NCBI RefSeq assembly: GCF_021130785.1
Contig: NW_025777498.1
Location: 1-64,000, forward strand
Direction of reading: 5' to 3'
Source of the DNA: Homalodisca vitripennis
Lineage: Eukaryota > Arthropoda > Insecta > Hemiptera > Cicadellidae
DNA: 64,000 nt
Part shown: positions 41,755 through 54,348 of the stretch, one piece after another
Layout of the letters: each line of letters starts with the position of its first letter
How positions within the stretch are numbered: the first letter of the stretch is position 1
Position numbers and translations under genes: made by a program
The notes under the pieces: generated by a model
What the model saw: only the letters and a program-made list of their open reading frames with translations
Databases searched by the model: none
Told to the model about the DNA's origin: nothing

Positions 41755-44526
41755 AATAAGGCCTTTATTCTTGAGCGGATTTCAGTTTACAATCTGTTTT
41801 ACAAATCGACTCACGTCAAACTAATCATAACAGTACAATGCGTATTTTAAAACTGTGACACCCAAATATTGCGTGCTGGTAATTTACATAGAAAATTCAT
41901 ACTTAAACAACAATACATCATTAAGGTACCTATACAGTTTTAACTTCCTTTTTGAAAGTTTTAACAGACAAAGTCTTTATAACTGGTGGTAAGGCATTGT
42001 ACTCCTGGGGTCCAAAGTACCAGAAGGACCTTTTTGTAGCCTCCAACCGCACACGCGGCAGTTGCAGCTTGTCGTCCTGTCGAGTGTGCCGTTCTCTTAG
42101 AGTCGCTCGCGCCACTAGTTTCCGTCTCAGGTAAGAGGGTTCACCAGTTACCAAAACCTTATGCACCAATGTCACAGTTTGGAGCCTACAAATATCTTGA
42201 ACAGAGTGTAAATTTGCTCTTTTGCGATAAGGTGAGATGTGGTCAAATTTTTTTAGATTATAAACAAACCTCAGCGCACTGTTCTGTATCCGTGCAAGGA
42301 TGACATTTGCCTCTTGAGTTAAGCAGCTACCAAACACTGGAAGGGCGTAATATATTGATGGAAATACCAGAGAATTTACAATATGCAGCTTTGAAAGCAT
42401 TGGAATTAACGCTCTGTATCTATTCAAAACTCTCAATTTACACATTGCACGTTGAGAAATCAATTCAACATGTTTAAGAAAGTTTAGCTGATTGTCAATT
42501 TTAACTCCCAGGACTTTAACAAAAACACGATCCTCTAAACAAATACCCTCAACAGAAACAGAGAGAATACTCCTGTTCATGGTCTCTTTAATGGATGGTG
42601 AGCAAAAATGCACCACAGAACACTTATCTGCATTCAACTTTAGGCCATGTCCCTCCGACCACTATTTAACCCTACGCAGATCAGCATTGAAATACTGCAC
42701 CGCTTCATGGAAACCTGGAGGGGGATATGTTAGAAGCATCTGAGAGTCATCCGCATAGGAGTAGAGTGAACACGAGGACAATGCAAGTTCAAGATCAGCA
42801 GTATATAAAATGAACATAACAGGCCCTAAACATGACCCTTGAGGAACCTCTGTATCCTTCGACAGCGAGGAAGAGCAGTTTTCTTTTACCTTCGTCACCT
42901 GACTCCGTCCGCTCAAATATGATCCAAACCATTTTATAGCGATTTCATTAAACCTATAGAAATTTAATTTGGCAAGAAACAGTTCATAATTCACTGAGTC
43001 GAACGCTTCAGAGAAATCAAGCGTCGCCAAAATACTTCCAAAACCTTTATCTCTCGCTACATGCAGCTCATCCATAATGTTTATCAAGGCGGAGGTAGTG
43101 CTGAAAGACTTCCTAAAACCAGACTGATGTACAGGAAGAATATTTTCAGCCTCAATGAAAGCTGTCTCAACTGATTCACCACTACCTTCTCAAGGATTTT
43201 TGACATGGCCGGAAGGATCGATATCGGCCTAAATTGGGAAATCACACTTGGATTCTTTATTTTGGGTATGGGCGTGACAAGGCTTTGCTTCCAGCATGAT
43301 GGAAAACACCCAGAAGCAAGGGACAGGTTAACCAAATGCGTAATAGCTCCCAAGCAATATGGGCTCATGGCTTTCACTAGCCTGATAGATATTCCATCAG
43401 TCCCCACAGCCACTGACGTAATGTTATTCATTATGCATTTGATCTCACCCTCAGTAACTGGCACAAAATTGAAACCATGCGCTAGATCCTCACAAACATT
43501 GTTTCTGTAGAAATTCAGTTTTCGAGGCTAATCCCGCTTCCACCACCCATGCCTGCAAAGTACCTGTTGAGGTCATCAGCTGAGAATCTTATATCGTCAC
43601 TATTACGGTCATTTTCCAGCACTCCACCGGACCGTAAAACACCCCAGAATGATTTAGAGTCCTTACAATTCAGCTTGTCGTGAAAGTAATTTCGTTTTGC
43701 TCTTCTGATGGCGCAGTTCAATTTATTTCGTGCCTTACAGTACAACGTTCTAGCAGCCGAAACATCACTATCATGCAGTCTGCGTTTGAAATATTTTTTT
43801 TCTTTTGTGAGCTCTCTTATCTCGTCATTACGCCATGGGGCTTTCTTCTTGGTGACTCGCTTTCTTGTTAACGGTACGCAGGTGTCAAGCAGTTGGACAA
43901 TGTAGGTAGTTAACAATTGACTAACTTCCTCGACCGAGGTCTTTGTCTCAATATCATCCCAATCAATACGTGACAATAAAGAAACATAAAGAGACACATC
44001 GAAATTGGAAAAATTTCGATAAGTTATAAATTTCTCCTTTGGCCTATAGTTGCCATACCTGAGATCACAATATACCAGGTGGTGGTCCGTAATTTGTTTA
44101 CGTCTTGAATCAAGAATTTTGGACATATCCACTAAACCAACTTTGACTATGTCTAGACCTTTATTCACAACAATATGGTCGATCAATGTCGAAGAGCTCT
44201 CGGTGACACGAGTGGGCTCTGTTATGAGTTGTACCAACCCTAACGATTCATACAGGTTTTTCAGGAATCTACAATCGGCCTTACCAGTATCCATAAGATT
44301 TACATTAATGTCACCCAACAAAACAACATCATCAACATCCAACATCTGATCAATAAACAAAGAATACAAAATAGAACTCAGGGTGGAATATATAACACAG
44401 GGTGGTTTATATACCACGCACACACACAGCTTCTTGTTTCTCAAACTAAACTTGCCACAGATATATTCTAAGCGACTATCAACATTGTTCAAATAAACCT
44501 GCGTCATTTGCAGATGATTTGCATTT
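41755..44526 (-). mobile_element. 5'-truncated non-LTR retrotransposon (Jockey/CR1 group)
   Basis: ORF2 of a LINE, read on the minus strand. 44507-43515 holds the C-terminal half of the AP-type endonuclease (GDINVNL, STLIDHIVVN, ITDHHLVY) and a basic linker. 43464-43084 and 43087-42662 hold the reverse transcriptase (LDFSEAFDSVNY, PQGSCLGPVMF, catalytic YADD in SYADDSQM). 42637-41930 is the thumb and C-terminal region. One TAG at about 42662 lies in frame, and frame breaks lie near 43500 and 43085. The first part of the endonuclease is missing, as expected for 5' truncation. GTTATATATAAATA at 41741 and GTTATATATATAAATA at 44527 look like the target duplication. It sits in the collagen intron after exon 11, antisense to the gene. 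Confidence 0.88.
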
Positions 44527-44542
44527 GTTATATATATAAATA

Positions 44543-44543
44543 T

Positions 44544-44606
<63 letters not shown>
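44543..44606. repeat. (TA)n microsatellite
   Basis: TA run of about 60 bases next to the 5' end of the LINE. Confidence 0.93.
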
Positions 44607-44611
<5 letters not shown>

Positions 44612-44671
44612 TTTAATGTTTTAATCGTTGTTTATCGAAAATCCATGCTTGATTTAAATTGCACTTTTTAG

Positions 44672-44762
44672 GGCTTGCCCGGACTGAGGGGGATGCCCGG
44701 CCCTCCAGGAGACAAAGGAGATAGAGGATCCGTGGGCCCAATGGGACCGGAAGGCCCAGAAG
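44672..44762 (+). CDS. collagen exon 12
   Basis: 30 codons plus one base between CTTTTTAG and [26 protein letters not shown] and on to GPEGPE. Intact; it ends in phase 1 inside a Gly codon. Confidence 0.9.
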
Positions 44763-45775
44763 GTAAAATATACCCTAAGTTACATCGTCAGACATTGAAA
44801 ACTTTATTAATAATTAAAAATCTTTGACAGCAAATTATGAAAACTAAGTGGAATACAGGTAATCTTTCTCAGCGGTCATCAGGCAGTAATATTATAAACA
44901 AAACTACATAATCAAACATACAACATGATCATTATTATTTGCTCATTAAGTTTGGGTTTTAAGTAATTGTTATTAGTCTTTTTTAAACAAAGGTGTATAA
45001 AATCTCGAGGTTGAGTGGAAGAGAAGGCTAAATCAGCCTTAACTCCACCTTTAAATAATGTAATTTCTCATTTAATCTTAAAACACTGCTAACTTCTGCG
45101 ACATTTTAGTATAATGCTTTAACCATCCAAAGTTCCAACGCTCCCTTCTATCGCATAAGAAAAGAAGGGGTTTACTGACGTTTTTCTGACACATGATCAA
45201 GAGAAGTATTCAAAACAGTTTTGTGATCTTAAGTTACTGAGCGTTAGTGTTAGTTACGTGCAAATATTATATTCCACTTGCGGTTGTAATTTTGCAATAA
45301 TCCAAATAATATTTTGTTTGTTTGATGTGTTTATAATATATCATAATTCTATTGTATGTTACAAATGAAATTTTTATTAAAAAGTAATGGAATCTTGAAT
45401 CTGTTGAGTGTTCCAAAGGCGTTGCCTAAAATGTCTAAGTCTAGTGATAACCGAACGATTATATTACATGCACATTTTGAGAATTCTTTATCCTTATGTT
45501 TGTCATCCTCTTAGATCAGAAAGTTCTCAGCCTCTTTTAGATTAGGATCACATTCTATAACTATATTTAGCATAAATGAGAATGTGAATGGCCATCAAAG
45601 ATAAACAATCCTTGGATGAAGCAGAAATTAAGGAGAATTTGGCAGTCAAAATCGAAAGCAAAGAACAATAATAATACAATAAATAGATAAAACTTTTATT
45701 TAAAAACTGAATATAAATAAAAAAAATGCTCTTTCCGTTGAGGCAAGGGAAGTGAATATTTATTTATTTTTTACT

Positions 45776-45966
45776 TGTCCGCCCTCATGGGCCACTGGCC
45801 TGTGCGAGGATCTTATCAAACAGCATAAGAGGGAGAGTCGATACAGTACAAGGTCGATGGTACTGATAAAAAGTGCTACGGTCACAGACAGGATTTCAAC
45901 CTGCACTATCTCTAACTCAGACCCAAAGTCCAACGACTTTGACAGCTCGGCCATCGGCACTCCCAA
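45776..45966 (-). mobile_element. tRNA-derived SINE
   Basis: Minus strand: an A-box-like GCCGATGGCCGAGCTGTCAA, then GGTCTGAGTTAGAGATAGTG and a B-box-like GGTTGAAATCC. A shared body (CAGTACCATCGACCTTGTAC) and a tail (GATAAGATCCTCGCACAGGC) follow. Same family as 52563-52790. The A and B boxes of RNA polymerase III promoters are positioned as in a tRNA. Confidence 0.72.
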
Positions 45967-47306
45967 TACTCCTCACTGTTGTTAAACGCCGCATTGGATC
46001 GTCTGATAACGATGTTATAACGTTAATATTGATTCCGGGCATTCCGTACGTTGTTCATTGTTATAAAGTTACAAAAATATATACATATATAAGTTACAAA
46101 AAATATAGAATAGTAGGTTTCAAGAACTGGAATGTATCCTCGTATACAGGTATCAAAACCTAACACATACTGTTAGACATACACAGAAAAAACACATTTT
46201 GTTTGTATATTTAATTGAATTAGTTTTCATTTTTATCCACTCTTATATTCACCCCTGAAGAAGAGGATTGGTTCTAGTTCTCGAAACGTATATTTTCTGT
46301 AACATACAGTTTTTTGTGTTAGTAATACCACTTAAACGTTTGAGAAGATCTGAAATCGTATTGAAAGTGAAATGAAAGTGAAAATGAATTTAATCCTTGG
46401 TTTGTTGCTAAGAGATAAAGCTGTCTCAGTCGATTTCCTCCCAATAATGAAAAAATACGCTACATAGAATGATTTATATTGAAGGATGACAAAAATGAGG
46501 ATTCAACAAGATAAGCAATATCAAAACGGGGTCAACAATAACTGACTACTTTGACTGAAACCTTAGCCTATTTAGACTTAGCTTAACCACTCTGAATAAG
46601 TATACAAATTTTCGTGTAGTCACACTACGTTTAATAATTGCAAACTATGTACAAATGTCAGGACTTGGCGATATAAGTTCTGTCACAATATCAGTGGGGT
46701 AGAAACCACCAAAATCTACTCCTACAAAACTGGCATGCTATTAAAACATTACCTAAACGTAAATCTGGAACAAAAATGTGATAAAGGATATACAAAAATC
46801 TTAAACGAGTAATGCAAATTCACCAGAACAACTCAATATATGAAAAATAAACATACCGTTTATTTAAATATGAAAGAAAATATCGGTACGTTAATGTATC
46901 TAATTCACATCTTAGTTTAACATAAAGCTAACTGGCCCAATAAATAATTAGTAATCTGTTCTATAGTAAAATACTGTCTTCTTGTAAGCGTGGAATCGGA
47001 TCACTATAGTTCGATGAATCGAATTCCAATTGTAGTGTGACACTATTCGATTACAATACAAAACTACTCCAAGATTGTTACAAAAAATTATTCATAACAA
47101 AAAATAAACACAAACACAACAGTTAACAACAATACACAAACAATTGTGAAAGATACGATTGGCACACAAGTAGACAAGAGTATCGATGTAACGTACCGAA
47201 ATCGTATCGTGCTCGCTTGTATCGTGTACTACTATATCGATATTCGATATGATACACACATTGCCACTATACAGTAACCTTCTAAGGGGTTCAATACGTC
47301 GCTATC

Positions 47307-47662
47307 CGAGGATAACTCCCATCGATTATGTTCCTACTACAAAGGAATTATTGGCAACGGATGCTCAATGGCGGGAAATACCCTGCACAGAGGTCGACTC
47401 GAATACAGACGATACGGATCTACGATGCAAATTCTGCTAAGGTACATTAGCCTAAATTTAAAAGGCGAGTTTTTAGAGACGAAACGAGGATAACTCCTGT
47501 CGATTATGTTCCTACTACAAAGGAATTATTGGCAACGGATGCTCAATGGCGGGAAATACCCTGCACAGAGGTCGACTCGAATACAGACGATAGGGATCTA
47601 CGATGCAAATTCTGCTACGGCACATTAGCCTAAATTTAAAAGGCGAGTTTTTTAAAGATGAA
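47307..47662 (+). repeat. 178-bp tandem duplication with coding look
   Basis: Two nearly identical copies (47307-47484 and 47485-47662) with only a few differences. Each starts CGAGGATAACTCC and runs to GGCGAGTTTTT. On the plus strand each copy can encode PIDYVPTTKELLATDAQWRE followed by IPCTEVDSNTDD. The protein is not recognised. It may be a transposon-derived exon or open frame fragment duplicated in place. Confidence 0.8.
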
Positions 47663-48059
47663 ACGAATTATTGTAATTGTACTGTAAGAAATTTAGCAAT
47701 TGCAAATTTATTGATTCCAATTATAAAATGAAAATTTGCTCATTCAAGGAAGGCATATGGGACTTTGATTATGCCATTAACAGTTACATTTTCATATTTT
47801 AGTTATTTTTAAGTTTTCCGGCACCATGGTTATTGAGCTATAAATAGAAACTCTGTAATGTATTTTTTCAACAAGTTTCATATAGTTCAAAAAGTACTGA
47901 AAAGATATGAACTATATAAATAAACACGGCTATAAAACCGAATAAAAGCATAAATTAAAATAAGCAAGTAAAACAAGGGTTATGAGTGATTGTTCAAAAG
48001 TACATGACGTTTAAGGAACCTGATATATTGATATATTTTAATTACTGAAGTAAATTCAT

Positions 48060-48780
48060 CATCTGTTGAGAGTTGGCGAAGCTTATCACTCAAGGGGCAG
48101 GAAAAATGTAGTTTCTGTCTGTTTGAGCATTATAGTCACTGCCATCATCAAATACTGGCATGCCCTTCGATCGAGGTTTAGATTACCCTCTAATGAACTG
48201 CGTTCACTGAAAGGCGTTCTAAGGTTGTTTCAGGCATGCATATCATACTTGAGTAATATTGCCAGATATTGTTTTCCGTAAGTCTTAACGTGGCCTATTT
48301 TTCTAATACACCTCCATTTGAGCTACGGCGTAAGACTCTGGGACAGCTATGCCACATATAAACTAAACAGAATTTGTAACCTTCAAAAGCCTGTCATTGG
48401 AAAATCAGGCCACATTGAAAACCAGAGAGTCGTGGAAAGAAAGTTTGGATTTTTAAATATGCCTTGCTTCTACGTCTCTGAAATAGTCCCATATCGTCGG
48501 TTTAAAAAGGATTCTAGTACATGTCGTAGACATATATTTGTATGGTAATCTAGAAAGAAACCGTTTTCGTGTTGAAGAGCAAATAGCCATCGGCTTTTGC
48601 GGTACTACTTGGACTACAGTAACACGAACTATCAAGCTTCTTGAGGGCATTAAATGAGCAACTACAAGTAAAAATCAATTAAATGCTCGTTTAAAATACC
48701 TTTTGGTGTCAAATGCATTTGACTGTGGAAGAGCTCAAGGGTGGCCCCTAGGAGAATTTATCGGTTGCTAAAGACTCCCG
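48060..48780 (+). pseudogene. LINE reverse transcriptase C-terminal remnant
   Basis: Plus-strand frames 48066-48281 and 48318-48548 give LSYGVRLWDSYATYKLNRIC, NLQKPVIG and YRRFKKDSSTCRRHIFVW. This is the thumb and C-terminal pattern (YG..LW......I..LQK) common to Jockey/CR1-type elements. Frameshifts and stops throughout; the RT core is missing. Orientation is opposite to the LINE at 41755. Confidence 0.6.
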
Positions 48781-49189
48781 GGTTTGGATACATATATTAT
48801 TAATGTATATATGATAATAATATTAGTGTAAAATAGTTAGTGTAAATGTGCCTTCTCGGAACAATAAAATATAAGGTTTTATATTTGGATTTATTTAAGT
48901 TGTTACGGCTTTGACAACATATAGTTTCAAAGCGAATATGATTCGGTGTTAGCAGTAATAGATTGTTTTAATTACACAAGATATAGGTAATTTAGTGCTA
49001 TAAGAACAAGTTAGCGCTCAGACTGCCATTTGTGGAGTGAGAGGCTGAAGTAACTCAGGAAATAAATACTGGAACGGTAAAAATTCATGTTGCGTAGCGC
49101 AGTCATGCGTCAGGTTTCAGAACTAATTGATACCATCCTCAAAATAAAAAAATCCATTTCGATAAGCAAATCGATGTGGTAATTGATAG

Positions 49190-49870
49190 GTTACGATGCC
49201 AATCAGCAAAGGCCCAAACTCCACATAAGCTCCAAGGCGGTCTGATATTAGGTAGCTTTGCGTTGCCAATCGTCAAAGGCCCAAACTCCACATATACTCC
49301 AGGGTGGTCTGATATTAGGTAGCTTTGCGTTGCCAAACGTCAAAGGCCCAAACTCCACATATACTCCAGGGTGGTCTGATATTAGGTAGCTTTGCGTTGC
49401 CAAACGTCAAAGGCCCAAACTCCACATATACTCCAGGGTGGTCTGATATTAGGTAGCTTTGCGTTGCCAATCGTCAAAGGCCCAAACTCCACATAAGCTC
49501 CAAGGCGGTCTGATATTAGGTAGCTTTGCGTTGCCAATAGTCAAAGGCCCAAACTCCACATAAGCTCCAAGGCGGTCCTATATTAGGTAGCTTTGCGTTG
49601 CCAATCGTCAAAGGCTCAAACTCCACATAAGCTCCAAGGCGGTCTGATATTAGGTAGCTTTGCGTTGCCAATAGTCAAAGGCCCAAACTCCATACAAGCT
49701 CCAGAGCAGTCTGATGGTTGTAGGTTGCGCTACCAATCGTCAAAGGTCCAAACTCCATAAAGGCTCCAGGGCAGTCTGATGGTTGTAGGTTGCTCTACCA
49801 ATCGCCAAATGTCCAAAATCCACATATGCTCCAGGGTAATCTGATTGTTGGAAGGTTGCGCCACTGACTG
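49190..49870. repeat. 67-bp tandem array, about 10 copies
   Basis: Unit like CAAAGGCCCAAACTCCACAT followed by GGTCTGATATTAGGTAGCTT; TGCCAA recurs every 67 bases from about 49197 (49264, 49331, 49398, 49465, 49532, 49599 and on). Two subtypes alternate (AAGCTCCAAGGC and ATACTCCAGGGT). The last three copies are more diverged (GGTTGTAGGTTGC). Confidence 0.92.
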
Positions 49871-50067
49871 TAAAATCAATCCTGAGCTGTTAGGCACAGT
49901 TTGTATCATTGGTATTCCCTGTCCGTCTTTATGATGTTGGAAACTTGAACTAGTTTGTGTCTGTTTAGTTATAAGTTTCACAATCTGTTACGTGCCCGCA
50001 ACTCCTAAACTATCGCAACAGACCTTAGGGTCGTATTAGAGTTCATTATAACACAATGTATTTTTCA

Positions 50068-50185
50068 GGATTTTGTGATCGACCCTCTAGAATATGATTA
50101 ATGTGATACGTACTACCTCGTGGGATATTTTTCATTCATCACCATTAAAGCTGAGCAGCACCGAAGGTGCTGCTGCAGCCCGCAT
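50068..50185. repeat. dispersed repeat related to 8530-8640
   Basis: CCTCTAGAATATGAT, a CTCGTGGGATATTTTTCATT segment and GAGCAGCACCGAAGGTGCTG line up with a similar order of motifs at 8530-8640 (CCTCTAGAATTTGAT, CTCGAGGGATGTTTTTC, GCTTCGGCAGCACC). Element type unknown. Confidence 0.5.
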
Positions 50186-51164
50186 TGATAGCCGAAAGCA
50201 TAAGTGTCAGGTCATTCGAAAACTGAAAATACTTTCTAATTTTGTTTAAAGAAATGTTACTAATTTAGAGAAATGTTATGTTTGTACCTTTGGAATGTTA
50301 AAAAAATCAACTGAGAATTTGAGATATTTGATGTGGCCAAATAAGGTTTGGAGTAGAATGCATAAATTATGTTTAAAATGGAATGCATTTAATAAGCATT
50401 GCCCTTAAAACGCGTATATGAACGTTTGTTTCCTTAAAAATTATGACCAGAACTAAAACAAAAATAAATTAACAATTTTTTCGAGGGTTTTATTTTTATG
50501 ACTTTTGAAGGTTTTTGAAGAATCATCGTACAATAATTTGAAGCTGAAGGGTTGTTTGGCTGCTTCACGGCGTCTGCGAAACTGTTACAAGAGTAATGTC
50601 TCTGATAGCTTTCTGGGTGACTCGAAGATGTCTTGCAGGCACTATCAGAGGAGACGACGGCTACATCACTTGTGGGTGATACTGAAGAAAGTTATTTAGA
50701 GGGTTCTGAGGAGAAAATATTAGGCTCGCTTTAATAAATATCCCAGCACCAGCTGAGTATATCATTCATTATCCCCATTACCAGTGATGCCTATTGAAAT
50801 GCCACATATTGAGAGAAGATACAATGATCCTTGCACATATGTAAATAAAATTTGAAAAAATCCAATATTTTTTCTATGTTTGAAGCTTATCTATTTAATA
50901 AATTTCCTGGACAAATCGGGAGATTTTGTAACACAATACTGTATTAATAAAAATATTGATTGACAAATTTATATTTCATGGTTTGAAATGTCAGGGACTG
51001 AAGGTTTATGTAATATACCTTGTGTACACTCCAAGAGAGGAATACACGTCATTGGATAATCCAAACATTGAATTAAGCTGTTGAATTAAGCGGTGTAACA
51101 ACTGTTGAACGGTATATTAAAATATACGTACCCTGTCTATAAAAAATCCAGACCGCATAGGCCC

Positions 51165-51262
51165 CACGCGCAGTCATAGCTTGATAACCGAATCAAGTAA
51201 CGACAAGTTGTGTTAGAGAGGTATTCTTAGCCCTAACTTCGCCTTGTAAAAAGACTTTTAAT
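51165..51262 (+). mobile_element. 5S-derived SINE, 3' fragment
   Basis: GATAACCGAATCAAGTAACG, then GTTAGAGAGGTATTCTTAGC and CCTAACTTCGCC match the start of the 5S-like part and the tail of the family at 6595 and 30044, with the middle deleted. Confidence 0.55.
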
Positions 51263-51392
51263 TTTACTTTACTATCTATTGATCAATACATGGAATTTTT
51301 AGTTTTTTAATATTTTGCATTTCATTACTTAATATCTCTGTTGTAGTTGTTATCCTAAACTTAAAGTTTCAAGTATAAATAATACTCTTTAG

Positions 51393-51654
51393 GAAGGCAA
51401 GGTGAAAGAGGACCTCCAGGTCCGTTAGAGTCTCAAGGACCTCCCGGAGAGCCAGCTGAGAGAGGGGATCCAGGACAACCGGGGCCGCCGGGAGAAGTAG
51501 GTGCGACGGGCAACCCAGGATAGAGAGGTCCCGTTGGCCCCCAAGGCCTTCAAGGGTTCCCAGGGCCGCAGGGGTTGGTAGGACTACCAGGGGTCAAGGG
51601 CGAAAGAGGACTCACCGGACTGAAAGGAGAGCAAGGCAAACCCAGGGCCTTCAG
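51393..51654 (+). CDS. collagen exon 13 with a stop and a frame break
   Basis: Acceptor TTTAG, donor GTAAGA, starting [10 protein letters not shown]. Three defects are seen. Two Gly are replaced (GPL-ESQ and GEP-AER). A TAG stop lies in frame at 51521-51523. There is one extra base near 51640 (262 bases against 261 expected), after which the frame would again give GPS and a split Gly. The rest is regular ([20 protein letters not shown]). The strongest sign that this copy is non-functional, if the base calls are right. Confidence 0.82.
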
Positions 51655-52147
51655 GTAAGATCTCTTTTATCAGGAAACATTCTTACTAAATACTGTCCTC
51701 ATTGTTAAAACAGTTTAAACGAATTTTTGAAGTAAAGTTACAATAAATTGAACTAATTATATTGATATACTTAATGCGTGTTTTCTTTGTAATATACCTT
51801 CTTCACTTATTCTTATAATGTCGCATTGATCAAAGTTTACTTCATGCTTCATGAAAAAACATGCTTATTAAAATAAATAAAATGTTTTTATTCTTGCCCA
51901 GTTTTCTTTGTAAGTATAGTATATATAAGTATAAAAATATAAAAATATTTATAAAAAGTATTTGTTTACAGTCGCACTCTTATGTGTTACCGCTTATTCA
52001 ACCATTTCAGTAACTTTAATTGTTACAATATTATTGCAGAGCTTTTCGTAATGCCAAGCCCATAGTCGGTCACTGACCTTGCTCCGTTTTGCAGCCAATT
52101 TGAATTGAAATTTGGAAATCTAATTCAATAAAAACAAATTTTGATAG
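51655..52147. other. collagen intron
   Basis: AT-rich intron, nothing recognised. Confidence 0.5.
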
Positions 52148-52209
52148 GGAGTCCTGGGGAGCAGGGACTGATGGGCCCACCTGGACGACCGGGCGAGCCG
52201 GGACAAGCG
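52148..52209 (+). CDS. collagen exon 14 (last visible)
   Basis: Two bases completing a Gly codon plus 20 codons between TTGATAG and GTGTGT: SPGEQGLMGPPGRPGEPGQA. Phase 0 at the end calls for another exon beginning with Gly, but none is seen before the virus-like block or anywhere to 64000. Confidence 0.85.
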
Positions 52210-53781
52210 GTGTGTACATTCAACTATCCATAGATCATACTATAATTATGTTTAGACTATTGCACTAACTAGTGCACTATGTTATTGTACATTACAATTT
52301 TCAGTCACATACGTGATTTGTCTATCTAGAGATAGAGTAAATAATTGTGTTTGTTGTAATCAGCTTTAATCACGTTTTTCTTTTATTTATTTAATGATAT
52401 TATTCGGGATTTAAAGCAGTTATTCTTTATTATGTTTTATTTACACATACACACACACACACACACACCCTAGATGAACTATCAAAACATTTTGGTAAGT
52501 TTGCTGGTATAATATATTTGGGTAATAAATTAAAGTTCTCGAAATTATTTACTGTATACCGGCATAATGAGCGGTATATGGTAGAGTGTTCTAGGAACTT
52601 TGGATCTGAGTTAGAGATAGTGCAGGTTCAAATCCTGTATGTGACCTTGCATTTTTATCAGTACCATCGACCTTGTACTGCACCGACTCTCTCCCTTAAT
52701 CTCTTTGATAAGATCCTCGCACAGGCCAGTGGCCGATGAGGACGGGCAGAACGAGGCATACAAGGGAATCAAACTCCCCTTAAAAGAAAAATCCACATAA
52801 AGAGAAGTTATATAAGAAATACGTGCTATGTTTGTTTAATTTCATGATAATATAAATGCAATACCATACACTATCAGCAACGTTTGCTTTAGTAAAATTG
52901 TTATAAATACTATAAATGTAACTAAAATGCTACATATAAATTATTTTTTTATGTAGAAAAAATAAAAAATAAATTAGTAATCTAAATTAAGTACTGTATA
53001 TTGTTTCCAACGTTACTCATTATTTACATGAAAACTTACACAAGAGTATTGCGTAGTAAATATAAAAATGTTATATTTATTTGTAGAAAGATGATTAAAC
53101 AATTGTAATCAGCACGTAACGGTTGAGTGTTAATTTTTACACAATTAAATAACATACCCATTATTATTATTATTAAAGGATCAATGATGGTACACTCTTA
53201 AAACATAATTTAAATGAATTAACAAAAAAGAAATACAAAATGTCATTGACTGTATTAATTCGTATTTAGTTCCACATAGTTTTTATATTATATATAGGTC
53301 CATTTTTAATTGTAATATAACTATTTTGGCTGATTGAATATAATGTTTCAAGGCGAGCTTTTGATTGGAATTAAGATCAGTAAATAAAAGACTATGAAAA
53401 CGAGATATATATAGATATAAGTAGATAGTAATATGGGGTTCCTGGCGCACTTTCGGAGCCGACCGAAAAGCAATGTAAAATACTGTTCAATGTACCATAA
53501 AGGAAGCTGAGAAATAACACAGCAAATCTCAATGAAAAATTAACCGAATCTACAGTCGTTCGTCTCCAAAAGCGATCGGTACATTACTATCTACTCTGTG
53601 GAATGAAAAATTAACCAAATCTATAGCTGTTTGCTTCTACTTTCTTAAGCTGTGCTTTGTAAAATGTTGTCAAATCTGCTACGAATAAAGGATTTATCTT
53701 AATAAAATTTAATCAATTTAAAACATTTTTACTAAAAACATACTGTACTTTAATAAAAAACTTTTCTACTAAATAAACAAC
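52210..53781. other. junction between collagen locus and virus-like block
   Basis: Contains an (AC)n run near 52446-52468, a tRNA-derived SINE and AT-rich sequence. GAAAAATTAACCRAATCTAY occurs twice (about 53534 and 53604). The left end of the virus-like block was not located, and no terminal inverted repeat can be tested because the right end is outside the window. Confidence 0.45.
52563..52790 (+). mobile_element. tRNA-derived SINE
   Basis: TGAGTTAGAGATAGTGCAGG, then the perfect B-box-like GGTTCAAATCC, the body CAGTACCATCGACCTTGTAC and the tail AAGATCCTCGCACAGGCCAG. Best-preserved copy of the family at 24485 and 45776. Confidence 0.75.
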
Positions 53782-54045
53782 ATGAACTCACCAAGCTCTC
53801 TTCAGTTTCTAGCATTTCAAAAACTTACAAAGAAAGACAATTTTAACGAGTTCAACGAATTACCAAAACATTTTAAAGAACAGTTGATACTTTCCTTAAA
53901 TGATACAGAATTCAAAGAACTTGTAAAGTCTTTTGCAGAAAAAACGTCTAATGGAGTGTTTTACTATCGGAAAAAAACTAAAAAAGTAAGGGATTACATA
54001 TTTAATATAATTACGAAAGATATTGAAAAGAAAGTAAAAAAATAA
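53782..54045 (+). CDS. hypothetical protein, 87 aa
   Basis: Starts at ATG after TTTTCTACTAAATAAACAAC, a weak version of the block's start motif. Predicted helical and strongly charged, with a basic C-terminus (KDIEKKVKK) and FNEFNELPKHFKEQ in the middle. No family recognised. The base use and dense neighbours (28 bases to the next gene) suit a viral gene. Confidence 0.5.
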   Translation: MNSPSSLQFLAFQKLTKKDNFNEFNELPKHFKEQLILSLNDTEFKELVKSFAEKTSNGVFYYRKKTKKVRDYIFNIITKDIEKKVKK

Positions 54046-54073
54046 ACAAACAGAGAGTTTTCATCGTTTTTTT

Positions 54074-54313
54074 ATGACATTTTTCCCATATTATACGTTC
54101 TTTCAAGATAATCAAGACTTAATTGATGAATTTCTTAGGAATTTTTGTGAGTATCAAGATTTATCAACACAATTCATTAAAGAGCATTATAGAATTTTTC
54201 TTATAGAATATAGCCACAATTTGTGTGAAACAAAAGGTATTACTGTAGATAATATTCCATGTGATTCCTATGAAGAAAGACACCAACTATGGTTATCAAA
54301 ACAGTTACTATGA
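54074..54313 (+). CDS. small protein with YQ-LS-FI motif, 79 aa
   Basis: ATG after a T-rich stretch. Contains YQDLSTQFIKEHY, matching the motif YQTLSSEFIQENIHY in the 132-aa gene at 56795-57193 on the other strand. The two may be diverged members of a short helical repeat family found in large DNA viruses. Function unknown. Confidence 0.5.
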   Translation: MTFFPYYTFFQDNQDLIDEFLRNFCEYQDLSTQFIKEHYRIFLIEYSHNLCETKGITVDNIPCDSYEERHQLWLSKQLL

Positions 54314-54348
54314 CGTGGGGAGGGACTGCAAGTTTTAGAGTTAAGACT

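Larger units (their letters stand above)
44763..51392. other. 6.6 kb collagen intron
   Basis: Contains a tRNA-derived SINE (45776), a 178-bp duplication (47307), a LINE fragment (48060), a 67-bp tandem array (49190), a dispersed repeat (50068) and a 5S-derived SINE (51165). Near 46255, GAAGAAGAGGATTGGTTCTA followed by CTCGAAACGT is another element-tail motif. No host gene is seen. Confidence 0.6.

Noticed and set aside
49190..49870. 67-bp repeats as CRISPR or coding repeat
   Set aside because: No unique spacers. The minus-strand frame through it is an accident of the unit length.
52615..52660. A tRNA gene (good B box GGTTCAAATCC)
   Set aside because: No cloverleaf closes around it, and the same sequence with a long shared body occurs at 45776 and 24485, so it is a SINE.
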